Assembly: GCA_027886185.1 (NCBI GenBank)
Contig: WOAB01000728.1
Coordinates: 1,860,001-1,924,000 of the forward strand
Source of the DNA: Rheum nobile
Taxonomy: Eukaryota; Streptophyta; Magnoliopsida; Caryophyllales; Polygonaceae
Direction of reading: 5' to 3'
Length of the DNA stretch: 64,000 bases
Part shown: in pieces, positions 1 through 11,670 of the stretch
Position numbering within the stretch: position 1 is the first letter of the stretch
Layout of the letters: every line of letters begins with the position of its first letter
The notes under the pieces: generated by a model
Seen by the model: the letters and a program-made list of their open reading frames with translations, nothing else
Told to the model about the DNA's origin: nothing
Database searches by the model: none
Position numbers and translations under genes: made by a program

Positions 1-519
1 ATTTATTCTTGATTGGAATCATCCTTTTTTTATTGTTGTATGATTCTGTCTCACACATACTTTTTTCTTCAACAACAAATTTGTTAGTTTTACCCTAAAT
101 GGCATATCTTGGTTCTTGAAACTCACAGGTTATGATCCCCAGGATATGGATGTCAGGATATGTTTGCAGAATATGAAAATATAGGTTTTTAAATATTGCA
201 CTTCTGAACCTTATGAGTCATATCTACCCAGATTTTGTATCTTGAAAGTAAAAACTCTCGAACAAGTAGAGTGACAGTATGACTGTAAATTCTCTTTAAT
301 TGGTTTATTGGATACCTTTAGACTTTGGTAATTTTTATGAATCATGAGAAAGCCTGAGTCACTTGTGTTTCCATCGTTGTCCTGGCCGCATTTACATAAA
401 ATCCATTGCTCTACCTTTTCTTCACATTTTTTGTTATTCGTAGTTATCAATTACTCAAGTTCCTCAACCAGCTTATTGAGGTGTCTTGTTGACAAATGAT
501 ATATAATATCAATTTGTAG
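1..519 (+). other. Intron of the DEAH-box helicase gene (5' part outside window)
   Basis: No coding exon is seen before position 520, where an AG acceptor (517-519) precedes the first recognisable helicase exon. The family normally has several hundred residues upstream, including the Walker A motif, so those exons must lie left of the window. The sequence is AT-rich with no repeat or ORF of note. I infer that this is a single intron of at least 519 bases. Confidence 0.75.
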
Positions 520-3500
520 GTTGGTTACTCCATTCGGTTTGAAGATTGCACATCAGAGAAAACAATTCTTAAATATATGACAGATGGAATGCTGCTGAGG
601 GAATTTCTTGGTGAACCAGACCTTGCTGGCTATAGGTAAAATTGTTTCTCTAACCTGATATTCAGTTAACTCACCGTAGGATTTCACTTATTTTTCTTGT
701 GGCAAAATTTTCAGTGTTATCATGGTTGATGAAGCCCACGAAAGAACACTCTCAACTGATATTTTATTTGGTTTAGTGAAGGTAAGTTTTTCTTTCACCC
801 TCTCTTTCCCTTGATTCATTTGAATGATACGCATGTGCAGTAGTGCTACTATGTATTTGTGGAGAAATTATATGTGCAAAAGGGAAGATAAGATGGCTCC
901 ATTCTTGCGCAGGATGTTGCTCGGTTCCGTCCGGATCTGAAGTTGCTGATTTCAAGTGCGACCCTAGATGCTGAGAAGTTCAGTGATTATTTTGATTCTG
1001 CTCCCATATTCAAAATTCCTGGTCGTCGATATCCCGTTGAAATAAATTACACCAGAGCACCGGAGGCTGATTATTTGGATGCTGCAATTGTGACCGTGCT
1101 TCAAATTCATGTTACACAATCAGCTGGTGATATTCTGGTGTTCCTTACTGGCCAAGAGGAAATTGAAACAGCAGAAGAGATCCTAAAGCACAGGACTAGA
1201 GGGTTTGGTACAAAAATAGCTGAGCTGATAATATGTCCTATTTATGCCAATCTTCCAACTGAGTTGCAGTCTAAGATATTCGAGCCTACACCTGAAGGAG
1301 CAAGGAAGGTTGTGCTGGCCACTAATATAGCTGAGACATCTCTTACAATTGACGGGATTAAGTATGTGATTGATCCAGGATTCTCAAAAATGAAGTCTTA
1401 TAATCCTCGTACTGGGATGGAGTCATTGCTAATCGCGCCCATTTCAAAGGCATCTGCAAACCAAAGGGCAGGCCGATCAGGAAGGACGGGTCCTGGGAAG
1501 TGCTTCAGGCTGTTTACAAGTTTTAACTACCAACAGGACTTGGACGATAATACGGCACCCGAGATTCAAAGAACTAATCTTGCTAATGTTGTGCTGACTC
1601 TCAAGAGCCTTGGTATACATGACTTGCTACATTTTGACTTCATGGACCCACCACCCTCGGAAGCTCTGCTTAAAGCTCTTGAGTTGTTATATGCACTGGG
1701 AGCACTGAACAAGCTAGGGGAGTTGACTAAAGTGGGCAGACGAATGGCTGAATTCCCCCTTGATCCCATGCTCTCTAAGATGATTGTAGCTTCTGACAAG
1801 TATAAATGTTCTGAGGAGATTATAACCATTGCAGCTATGTTATCTGTTGGAAACTCCATTTTCTATCGTCCAAAGGATAAGCAAGTTCATGCAGATACAG
1901 CTCGTATGAGATTCCACGAAGGAAATATAGGAGATCATATTGCACTTCTTAAGGTACTTATTCTTGTTTTTCTACAGTTTAAAATTCCACTGTTTTATTC
2001 TGTTAGAAATTATAAAGTAACTGCATTTACTGTCTGTCAATCTTTGATGATATGCTTTTGATGTTTATGGTCTTGGGACTTTGGTTTGTTTAGTCATTGA
2101 AGTTTAATGATATTGTCATTTTTCAGATTCTATATTTTGGTTTCAGGTTTACAATGAGTGGAAAGCATGTGATTATGGCACGATGTGGTGTTATGAGAAC
2201 TACATTCAGGTATTACTGATTGGTTCAACCTTTTTCTCTATTGGCACATACAAGTGTTTATTCTTTATTGTTTTTTTTCTTCCTTGTTAGTATAATTTAT
2301 CAATGATGTATATTAAGACAAGTCGCTGGATAATCTTAACAGGAGCTTGTTTTGTCAGGCTGTACCCATTACTATTTAGTGCTTCTGAAATTCTTTTTAT
2401 CTTACACACTATCCACTGCAGATTAAATCTGAATTCAGAAGCCCATTATCTGTCCTGTTACGTGTACGTTTCAATAGCTATTACTTAATTGTGTAATTTA
2501 ATGTATATTTTAGGTTAGGAGTATGAAGAGAGCTAGAGATATAAGAGACCAGTTGGAAGGATTATTGGAACGGGTAGAAATTGAGCTCACTTCTAGTCTG
2601 AATGACATGGAAGCTATTAAGAAGTCCATAACGGCAGGTTCGAATTATAGAATTACTTAATACTATTGTATGTTTGAAGTTCATTGTGAGCTTAAAGATG
2701 ATGCTTGATTATTTTTTGCCTCACGTTTCAGGGTTTTTTCCGCACTCTGCAAAATTGCAGAAAACCGGCTCTTATCGGACCGTCAAACACCCTCAGATAG
2801 TTCATATGCACCCCAGCTCAGGTTTAGCTCAAGTAAGTCTTCCTGTTGTGTTTTGGTATTGTAAGAGTGTCTTGGACTACTATTTCATTGTAAAACGTCA
2901 TAGTGTAATTATAAATAAAAATATCAACCTCTCTTGATTTTCCATCTAGGACAGTGTGAGTTCATATAATATTAGGCAAATCAGGCGTGACAGTAAACTG
3001 TAAACTTTTTTTTGTTAAATGTGATTTTATCTTATAATGTTACTTTTCAGATGCAACCACAACCAAGGTGGCTCATCTACCATGAGCTGGTTTTGACAAC
3101 CAAAGAGTACATGCGCCAGGTGGGACACTTTCTTTTATTACTTCATTTCCTTTTTACAGTCTTCTGAATTTACCCTTGCAAGTGACTGGTACATGCAGTT
3201 CTATATCACTTACTATCAACTATATACCTTTTGACTACAGGTCACAGAATTGAATCCTGAATGGCTGGTTGAAATAGCTCCTCACTACTATCAGATTAAG
3301 GATGTTGAAGATGGTAAACTCTCATCTGTCTTCCTTCATTTGTCACTCACTAAAATTCACAATCACAGGCTGCTTCTTTGTGACGTCTTCTGAAAACTTC
3401 CATATTCAAACCTCTACAATTGCACTATTAAATTGATCTTTACATATTTTCAGAGGTTACCAAACATCATGTATGCTGAATAAGTTTGAGGATAATATTT

Positions 3501-3580
3501 CTTTTTTTAAAACTTACCTTGTTTTGGTGGCAGCGACTACGAAGAAAATGCCAAGAGGAACCGGGCTTGCGGCTGCGTGA
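520..3580 (+). CDS. DEAH-box pre-mRNA-splicing ATP-dependent RNA helicase, PRP2/DHX16/ESP3-like (3' part, 9 exons)
   Basis: Exons read as 520-635, 715-781, 913-1953, 2147-2209, 2514-2637, 2732-2832, 3051-3119, 3241-3313 and 3534-3580. All junctions are GT-AG and keep one frame, giving 566 visible residues and a TGA stop. Motifs in order: TDGMLLRE in the first exon; DEAH at visible residues 44-47; SAT at 76-78; ILVFLTGQEE; ATNIAETSLT starting at 197; QRAGRSGRTG at 245-254. The ratchet and OB-fold region follows, with WCYENYIQ, MKRARDIRDQLEGLLERVE, YHELVLTTKEYMRQ, APHYY and a KKMPRG tail. This C-terminal order matches PRP2/DHX16 more closely than PRP16, PRP22 or PRP43. In that family the helicase remodels the activated spliceosome before the first transesterification step, in the nucleus. 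The N-terminus and Walker A are outside the window. No frame break is visible, so the gene looks functional. Confidence 0.93.
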
Positions 3581-3786
3581 AGTTGCTTGGAAATACCTGG
3601 GAATGAACACATTTAAGGCTTTTTTCAATTAGGCTTATGGCTCCATATTGTATTAAATGATTTTCATGGAACCATATATTCTTGGGAAGAGGATGTTTTA
3701 ACCTTTAGAGACTGTAAATATACACAGTTGATAAGAATTACTTGGAAGGGATTTGAGGGGAGCGAAGTATGGTTGTAAGTTGTAAC
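3581..3786 (+). other. 3' UTR of the helicase gene, proximal part
   Basis: AT-rich non-coding sequence directly after the TGA. It appears continuous with 4173 onward once the solo LTR and one TSD copy are removed, so the pre-insertion site can be read across 3786/4173. No firm poly(A) signal could be assigned. Confidence 0.5.
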
Positions 3787-4167
3787 TGATAGAGCAGAAA
3801 TCAGGAATGACTTAAAGAACACAGCAAACACAATTTCACACACAAACCTATAGCATAAATCTGTAGAAATAACAAGATAAATCTCAAAGGAGCACAAGAC
3901 TCCAATGAGCCTAATCTCTAGGGAGGACACACTCTCCCAAAGAGCCCAAGGCAGATTGCCAGAATTCACTACTTAACTTTCTGGATAATCTCCAACGTAG
4001 GGCTATTCCCCTATTAATACTAACTCCCCTCCTTATGTCACCTCCAGGTGACTTTAACAAATCCCATCTCACAGCCTAACTGTCTTTAATTCCAACACAT
4101 GGCCCTCTTCTAGAATAAACTGCCTAATTTCACTTTATATACTTTCTAACTATTTTGTATCCTAACA
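3787..4167 (-). mobile_element. Solo LTR, 381 bp, TSD GTAAC
   Basis: The segment begins TGATAGAGCAG and ends CCTAACA (TG...CA), and is flanked by perfect 5-bp repeats GTAAC at 3782-3786 and 4168-4172. On the minus strand it starts TGTTAGGATAC, has a TATA-like stretch (AAGTATATAAAG) and ends CTCTATCA, as expected for an LTR in antisense to the upstream helicase. No internal region or second LTR is present. A solo LTR normally arises by LTR-LTR recombination. Copia versus Gypsy cannot be decided. A 101-codon antisense ORF here is not credited. Confidence 0.8.
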
Positions 4168-4172
4168 GTAAC

Positions 4173-4724
4173 TTGGAAAGAGATTTTGTAGGCCACGGCG
4201 GTTGCTTTAACAGTTGTAGGAGTATTTGCAGCCAGTTCATAGGGATTTTTTATTCTGTATGTCCAAGCTTTTGAACTGATTGTGAAATTTGTATGCATTA
4301 AGAGGATGGGGTGAAAATTTGAAGGTTAAATTTCACAATACCACCTGTAAATTGTGCTCCTTTGCAATAAACCACCCTATAAAAAACAGAATAGCACAAA
4401 AACACCCTCTCAATGCCCTTTCTCAAGTCTTGAATCCTGGTGGCGAATTTTCTCCTCGCCCTCGGTACATGTTTCATCTCGGTGGTCGGAGCTCCTCTGC
4501 CGGCTACCACAAAAATGCCCACAAATTCAGGTTATTTCAAGCTTCAACTCTCCTAGACTAAAAAAATTATAAGAAGGATATTCAAACATCAAACTGAAGA
4601 CAAAAGCTTACCAAAGGGTTATCGGTAGAGCTGAGTGAGTTTTGCATCATTGTTTTTGGTTGAAGCTAGGAATTTGATTTTATTTACCTAAATGGGGTGT
4701 TGTTTCGATAACTTACGTGGAGTT
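4173..4724. other. Distal 3' flank of helicase gene and intergenic sequence
   Basis: Non-coding, AT-rich sequence between the solo LTR and the Copia LTR. The first about 100 bases probably continue the helicase 3' UTR. Short overlapping ORFs at 4289-4572 run on both strands with no recognisable domain and are treated as chance. No other feature seen. Confidence 0.5.
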
Positions 4725-5067
4725 TGTTATGAACAAATCCATCTAAAATGTTATGCACATGTTATGTTACACATGTTTAATTAAGTATGAACACAAGTGT
4801 TGTATAAGTTTGACAACTTAGGTAGATTATTGAAGGTAAATAGTAATTGTGAATTATTCATCTTCTTTTCCTTGATATTAGTCAAGAATTGTAAGCTACC
4901 ATTGATCTATAAATAGAAGCCTTAACCATTGTGAAATATACACCAACAAAGAGCACGAATACACCTATAAAGTTCTTGATTTCTCTCCCTCTCTTCTAAT
5001 ACTTAAAGTTGCTTTTAGTGTTCCTTTATAAAGGTTTAGGTGATCTTGCCTTAATCACTTCATATCA
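4725..5067 (+). repeat. 5' LTR of the Copia element
   Basis: 343 bp, TG...CA. It contains TCTATAAATAGAAG, a plausible TATA box. The sequence just after it (CGTTATCAACACGAG) occupies the primer-binding-site position, but the matching tRNA could not be assigned with confidence. Confidence 0.9.
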
Positions 5068-5937
5068 CGTTATCAACACGAGTCTCTAAATATCACTTGA
5101 GCTTCGGGAATCATCAATGTACAAATCTCTACCATTACATTAGTTTAATCCTGCAAGAAGATTATTACAAAATTGATTTGAGGAGTATGCTCAGTAGTTG
5201 CCCAAATCGAGATCCTCTACATCAGAAATCCGATTTGTCTTCCTAGATCTAAAAACGTTTTTACCAAAAATGAAAACATAATATCTATATTCATACAAGG
5301 TACAAACAAAACACTAGATTTGCTTACCTCTTTGATGTCTAGCCTTGAACTCTCTTTGTTAAATCCTTGATTTCACCATTTGAAACGTAAGTAAGTTTTT
5401 GCAAATAAGATGATGAGAATGATATTGATAATCATGATAAGAACAAGGCAAAAGAAAAGCTTGATTAAGAACCGATCATTACTGGCTCTAAGGCGACGAA
5501 AAATCTCATCGTCGGCCATGGAAATGGTTGAAAGAAAAATGGAAGGGGAGATCGAAATTGGAGACGAGAAGGAGAAGATAAGGCCGGTGAAAAAGGATAA
5601 TAAAGGGTGGCCATAAATAAAAGGGGGTAAAAGGAAACCGTCGGGTTCTAATTGTTCCCGCCAAAATTATCTTCGTATGATTTCTTACTTGCATTATGTA
5701 CATACAGTATGATCACTATTCTAATTCACGCCTTCTGTTTGCATACTATACACATTCTTTATATAAAGTCTATCTACATGCTATCTACATACCTATGTTG
5801 ATATGAAAAGATAATATGACATGACTTTAACAATTATTCGGCCATATCGTTTCACACATGACTCATAAATCATACATGCATAATGTTGAACATGCTAATT
5901 AATTTATATTATACAACTCCTGATTTATAGTAACTAA
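5068..5937 (+). other. Copia untranslated leader
   Basis: Between the 5' LTR and the gag start. It contains the putative primer-binding region and AT-rich sequence. A 68-codon Lys/Arg-rich ORF at 5410-5616 has no family resemblance I can name and is probably fortuitous. Confidence 0.55.
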
Positions 5938-6977
5938 ATGGCAAGCATCGCAAAGAGGGAATTTGACATCCTTGAGCTATCAGGCCACAAATACTTCGAA
6001 TGGAGGGTTGATGCCTTAGCTCACCTCAAGGAAAATGGCCTTGAGGAAACGATTGTGGAAAATAATAATACCACGCCTCAGGAGAAGGCGAAAACCATTG
6101 TATAATTCCACCACCATATACATGAAAGTCTCAAAACCGAGTACTTGTTTGTGGAAGATCCAAGAGAATTGCGGGAAAGCTTGAATGAACGTTATAGACA
6201 TCAAAATGAGGTCCTACTCCCACAAGCACTGTACGAATGGGACAATCTAAGGTTCCAAGATTTTAAGTCCATATCTGAGTACACTAGTGCTATACACAGG
6301 ATCACGTCTCAGTTGAGACTATATGGTCATGTGAAAACCCAGCAAGAAATGTTGGAGAGAACTTTCTCGACTATGCACATCTCTAATGTTGTGTTACAAC
6401 AACAATATAAAGAGAGAGGCTTCAAGAGATACTCTGACTTATTGAAAGTCTTGCTGGTTGCTGAAAGGAACAATGATCTCTTGATGAAAAACCACAACCT
6501 AAGGCCTACTGGCTCCACAGCAGTCCTGAAGCAAATGTTGTGGATAAAAGGGTCCCAGATAGGAATGTGAACGAATATGGGCAACAGTCACGACACGATA
6601 ATGGTCGTGGTCGTGGTCGTGGCCGTGGAGGCCGAGGTGGTCGCGATGGTCGTGGTCAAGGCCACAACAAGGGCCATATTAATTATCGTGGTAATTATGG
6701 CCACCAAGGGAATGGCAAGCAAAAGGTCCAGACGGGTCAAACATGACCCTCCCATAAATCTAAATCCACTTGCTACAGATGTGGCATGACTGGTCACTGG
6801 TCAAGGGTATGCCGTGTAGCTCCACACTTAGTGAAGCTATACCAAAATGAGAAAAATAAAGAAAAGGCTACTGAGACCAATTATATTGAAGGTGTGAATA
6901 AATCACACGTGACCAGTCTGGATGTCGATAATTTCCTCAATTTTGATAATTACGATGACTCTGTCTTAGAGGCTTAG
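5938..6977 (+). pseudogene. Copia gag, broken
   Basis: Starts MASIAKREFDILELSG, a typical plant Copia Gag opening. It continues through a UBN2-like capsid region (YFEWRVDALAHL, ERYRHQNEVLLPQALYEW) to an Arg/Gly-rich stretch and a single CCHC zinc knuckle, CYRCGMTGHWSRVC, near 6775-6820. It is broken by an in-frame TAA at 6103-6105, a frameshift near 6530 and a TGA at about 6744. Intact Gag would package RNA in virus-like particles in the cytoplasm; this copy cannot. Confidence 0.85.
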
Positions 6978-7169
6978 ATGAAAACAATGACCTCTAAATA
7001 TTTATGTTAATTTGTTGTTGTATAACGTTATGTAATGTTTTCTATTTCCTTGCACTATGTTTTCTCATTCTCTAGTAAGAATATTGTGTAATATAACTAT
7101 TCATGTGTAATATATATGAAGTTTTTCTTACTAATGTCTTGATTCATCCTTTTCTCCCTTTATCTAGAA
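6978..7169 (+). other. Copia gag-pol spacer
   Basis: About 190 bases, T-rich and stop-rich, ending TTTATCTAG directly before the protease reading frame. The pyrimidine-rich end followed by AG resembles a 3' splice site, but no matching donor could be chosen. Confidence 0.4.
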
Positions 7170-8532
7170 AAGCTGAACTCACCTGAAGTGAAACTCGATG
7201 GAAAGGAGAAATGTCTTCTAGACAGTGCGATAACACACACCATTTTGAGAAACAAAGAGTTCTTTACTCATTTGAAAGCCTATGAAGGCAATGCCACTAC
7301 AATATCGGGTGTGTCTAAACTCATTGAAGGCTCTGGAAGAGCTATTGTTATACTCCCAAGAGGAACAAAATTAGTAATAAATGACGCACTATATTCGAGT
7401 AAATCTCAAAGGAATTTATTGAGTTTTAAAGATGTGCGTCATAATGGGTTTCATATGGGGGTTTCATATGGAAACCATGAATGAAAATGGGAGAGAATAT
7501 TTGTGCATCATAAAACATGAATCTGGCCGAAAACAGATCCTTGAAAGGATGCCAGGGCAAACCTCCAGATTATATCATACATATATTTATCCGTTTGAGG
7601 TCAATGCAGCGATACGTAAAAGGTCGTATGACCAAACTGCATTCACATTATGGCATGATCGTTTGGGTTACCCTAGATCAGTAATGATGCACAAAATCAT
7701 AAAGAATTCACTTGGACATCCATTGAAGAACATTAAGGTTCTATCGTCCAGTGATTTTAATTGCACTGCTTGCTCACTTGGGAAGCTAATTATAAGGCCT
7801 TCAAAGGGCAAAATTGAAAGCGAAATGCCTGCATTCTTGGAAAGAATCCAAGGAGAGATATATGTGGACCAATTGCTCTACCATGTGGACCATTTTGATA
7901 TTTTATGGTGCTAATTGATGCATCCACACATTGGTCACATGTAAGTCTATTATCGACTAGAAATGCGGCATTTTCTAAACTCCTTGCTCAAATAATCCGA
8001 TTAAGGGCGCAGTTCCCGGATTATGCCATAAAGAAAATTCAACTTGATAATGCAAGAGAGTTTACATCCCAAATCTTCAATGATTTTTGTATGTCAATTG
8101 GGATTGATGTTGAGCATCCAGTGACTCATGTTCACACACAGAATGGTCTTGCTGAATCATTGATAAAGCGATTACAATTAATCACTAGACCATTGTTAAT
8201 GAAATCCACATTACCACCATCAGCATGAGGACATGCTATATTGCATGCTGCAACCTTGGTTCGGTTGAGACCAAGTGCAAACTATGAACATTCCCCACTG
8301 TAATTAGTATCTGGTAAAGAGCCAAATATTTCGCATCTAAAAGTATTTGGATGTACTGTTTATGTCCTTATTGCTCCACCTCAACGAACAAAGATGGGTC
8401 CACAAAGAAGATTGGGAATTTATGTTGGTTTCGAATCCCCATCGATTATTAAATATCTCGAACTAACAACTGGTGATTTGTTTACATCAAGATTTGCTGA
8501 TTGTCATTGACGAAAGTACATTCCCTAACTTA
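7170..8532 (+). pseudogene. Copia pol: protease, GAG-pre-integrase and integrase, broken
   Basis: The protease core reads CLLDSAITHTIL (about 7210-7245) in place of the more usual DSG/DSA-T-T. The zinc-binding segment with LWHDRLGYP and CTACSLGK follows at about 7650-7790. The integrase core has its first Asp in LIDASTHWS (about 7910), its second in LDNAREF and Glu in QNGLAES, so the DDE triad is still readable. Breaks include a frame change near 7440, another near 7910, a TGA at about 8226 and several later stops before the G run. The enzyme would insert the cDNA copy; it is inactive here. Confidence 0.85.
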
Positions 8533-8550
8533 GGGGGGGGGGGGGGGGGG
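8533..8550 (+). repeat. Homopolymer G18
   Basis: Eighteen consecutive G at the integrase/RT linker, where related Copia elements usually have a short G-rich Leu-Gly-Gly codon run. Its length is prone to sequencing error. Confidence 0.85.
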
Positions 8551-10382
8551 AGAAAAATGTGGACCCATATATGAAAGAGGTTACATGGAATGCAACTGCA
8601 TTATCTCACTTTGATCCAAGAACAAAAATGTGTGAACAAGAAGTACAACGGATCATTCATTTGCAAAATGTTGCAAATCAGTTACCCGATGCATTCATCG
8701 ATACAAAGAAGGTAACTAAGTCACATATACCTGCAGCAAATGCTCCTGCAAGGATTGAAATACCCGTTGGACATCCAGAAGCGTCCATTGCAAATGAGTC
8801 TACAACACGCCAGAAGCGTGGTAGACCACTAGGTTCAAAGAACTTGAAACCAAGGAAGCCAAAGAAGCAAAATGGTATGGAAGGAGATGCCACAATTGCC
8901 CTGGAGAGCAATGATAAAGGCAAAGAGATTGAAAATGAAAACATCTAAAAGGAAAATGATATCTTGGATGAAGATCAAAATATCGATAATTTCGAAATTT
9001 CCATAACGGGTATACAATGGAATAGAAACGATATCATTGTTGATGATATATTTGCCTACTCAGTGGCTGAGGATGATGACATTGAGCCAAAATCAGTTGA
9101 TGAATGTCATCGAAGGAAAGATTGGACGAGATGGAAAGAGTCCATTCATGCAGAATTAAAATCGCTTGAAAAGCGAGAAGTCTTTGGACCTGTAGTCCAT
9201 ACACCAAAGGGTGTAAAACCAGTCGGTTACAAATGGGTATTCGTCCGAAAACGAAATGAGAAAAATGAAATAGTGAGATATAAGGCTAGATTTGTAGCCC
9301 AAGGTTTTTCCTCAAATCCATGGAATTGATTATGAAAAAACATACTCTTCGGTAGTCGATGCAACTACGTTGAGGTTTCTAATTGGCATGAATGTGTTTG
9401 AAAAACTACAAATGCGCCTTGTGGATGTCGTAACTGCATACTTATATGGGTCACTTGATACAGACATCTACATGAGAGTCCCAGAAGGACTAAAACTGTC
9501 TGAGTCCAACAACTCTGAACCTCGAGAAATGTTTTCTATAAAACTGAGGAGGTCGTTGTATGGATTGAAACAGTCAGGACGGATGTGGTACAACCGTCTT
9601 AGTGAATATCTTATGAAAGAAGGATATAAGAATAATGCCACATGTCCATGTGTTTTCATCAAGCGATCCAATAGTGGATTTGCTATTATTGCAGTCTATG
9701 TAGACGATTTGAACATCGTCAAAACTTTCCATGAACTTCAAGAGACTGCAAAATATTTGATGAAAGAATTCGAGATGAAGGATCTTGGTAAAACTAAGCT
9801 TTGTCTTGGCTTACAAATTGAAGGATGGAATTTTTATCCATCAATCTAATTATACTGAGAAAGTATTGAAAATGTTTAATATGGACAAGGCTCATTCTTT
9901 GAGCTCTCCCATGGAAGTTCGATCTCTCAATGTAGAAAGGGATCAATTTCGCCCTCGAGAAGAGGACAAATATGTTCTTGGTCCAGAAGTACCATATCTA
10001 AGTGCAATTGGTGCTCTTATGTATTTAACTAACAATACAAGACCAAATATTGCTTTTGCTGTGAATCTATTGTCCAGGTTTAGTTATGCGTCTACAAGGA
10101 GGCATTGGAACGAGATCAAACATATATTCCGCTATCTCTGCGGCACACATGATCTTGGGCTAATCTATTGTAACCAAAGAGACGCTACCTTGGTCGGATA
10201 TGCAGATGCATGGTACTTATTAGACCCACATAAAGCCAAGTCACAAAATGGATATGTATTCATATATGTAGGTACAACTGTTTCATGGAGATCAACAAAG
10301 CAAACTGTGACTGCCACATCATCAAATCAAGCATAGTTGATTGCTTTGTATGAAGCAGGAAGAGAATGTGTGGCACTACGAG
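8551..10382 (+). pseudogene. Copia pol: reverse transcriptase and RNase H (5' part), broken
   Basis: The linker (GRPLGSKNLKPRKPKK) precedes the RT domain. RT carries YKWVFVRKRNEKNEIVRYKARFVAQGF, then LVDVVTAYLYG, LYGLKQSGRMWYNRL and the catalytic YVDD at 9697-9708, then TRPNIAFAVNLLSRF and the start of RNase H with VGYADAWYLLD and SWRSTKQ. Frameshifts occur near 9325 and 9830 and a TAG at about 10336. The frame then runs LIALYEAGRECVALR and stops at the element A insertion. The interrupted RNase H continues at 35572. Confidence 0.88.
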
Positions 10383-10619
10383 TGTGATACCCCGTAATTC
10401 TGTAAGGATTATTTTTGGAATTTTTGGAATTTTCCCGAACACCCGTTTAATACGTCAGATTTAATTCAGAAAGTTGGAGACATTCTGTAATGTGCTCTGT
10501 ATCTGTAATATTTTTCTCAGTGAAATAAAATATAGACGACGTACTTGGGATGTTAATTACTCGTTCGCGTACGATAAATTTTATCCCGGGTTAACGTTAT
10601 TTCGTCCGAGAAGCAAAGG

Positions 10620-11220
10620 AAGCGGCCGAGCCAGGGGCGGCGCCCGCCGTGAGATTGGCGGCGCCCGCCGTCGCAAGGCTCAAGGTGGCCGGCTGGTCTT
10701 CTCCTAGCTGGGGACGCCAGGCCTATGGCGGCGCCCGCCGCATTGATGGCGGCGCCCGCCGCAGTTATGACGGCGCCCGCCGTCGATGTTGTCCGGAGGT
10801 CCTTGCCCGAAGGTCGCCGGCGAATGTCTGACGACGCCGAACTAGCCCCCCCACGCCTCCAGTTAGGCCATCATTGTGTCTTCCAGGGTTTTGGCTATTT
10901 AAGGAGGGGTTTGGAGGTCGGATTTGAGGGATTCCACAGCCAAACTCTCCCAAACTTTGCCTCGCCGGAATTTTTGTGCCTCACTGGAGTTCTGAGGTGC
11001 TCGCCGATGTCATTTGGTGGTGTTTCCAGAAGCCCTTTTTAAGCCTTTTGGTTGCCCTTGGAGGTCAGAACCCAAGCAAGGCAAAAAGGGGTCGAAACGC
11101 GCATCGTTTTGGTGAGTCTTCTCGCCATTCTGTTGTCGAAGGTTCTTCACGGCGACCGGCGTTCATCACGGCGCCCGCCGTGATGAACACGGCGACCGCC
11201 GCCAGTGGCCAGAAGCCCCT
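10620..11220 (+). repeat. GC-rich island with repeated GGCG(C/A)CCGCCG motifs in LTR A
   Basis: At least seven copies of the 11-mer GGCGCCCGCCG or the variant GGCGACCGCCG lie between about 10636 and 11210, in an otherwise AT-rich LTR. The 3' LTR copy has the same arrangement at about 33090-33660 with a few CpG changes. The role is unknown. Confidence 0.85.
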
Positions 11221-11670
11221 TTGTTGGCTTGGTCTTGGTGGTCATCGTTGTGGAGTCGTTCCTTTCGATTTCTTTCGTCTTTCCTTAGATTCGTACTAGT
11301 TTATGTCGGATCTAACTTAGGGTTTCCTTATGGGTCGACTCGAAGGTCATTGTGCTGTCGGAGCTATACCTGTGTCGAGCCCGGAATCCCGTTGTCTCTG
11401 CTCTGTTCCAGATCTGCGGACTAAGGCAAGTGGCGGTTCGCTCTTGCTTAATCAGTCCTTGTTTCGTTAATCATTAATCGTTTAATTGTTAATTGAGTTA
11501 ATGTGAACTGTTGTTCGGTTTGGGAATTAATTTCATAAGTAAACGTGATTAAAATAATGTTATAATAGGTTGTATATCTGTTAGTACGACGCTATTATAT
11601 GTGATAATTACCGTGATGGTATCGGGTGGTTTAATGTTAATCTTTAATGCTTAATCTCGTGTGTGTTGTG

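Noticed and set aside
3664..3969. 101-codon minus-strand ORF downstream of the helicase
   Set aside because: It spans the boundary of the solo LTR and its flank, so it is not an ancient gene. No domain is visible.
5410..5616. 68-codon Lys/Arg-rich ORF in the Copia leader
   Set aside because: Low complexity, in the untranslated leader, with no match to a known family that I can recognise.
10474..11042. Gly-Ala-Arg-rich ORFs in the element A LTR
   Set aside because: They arise from the GGCGCCCGCCG repeat in several frames. No start context or family resemblance supports a protein.
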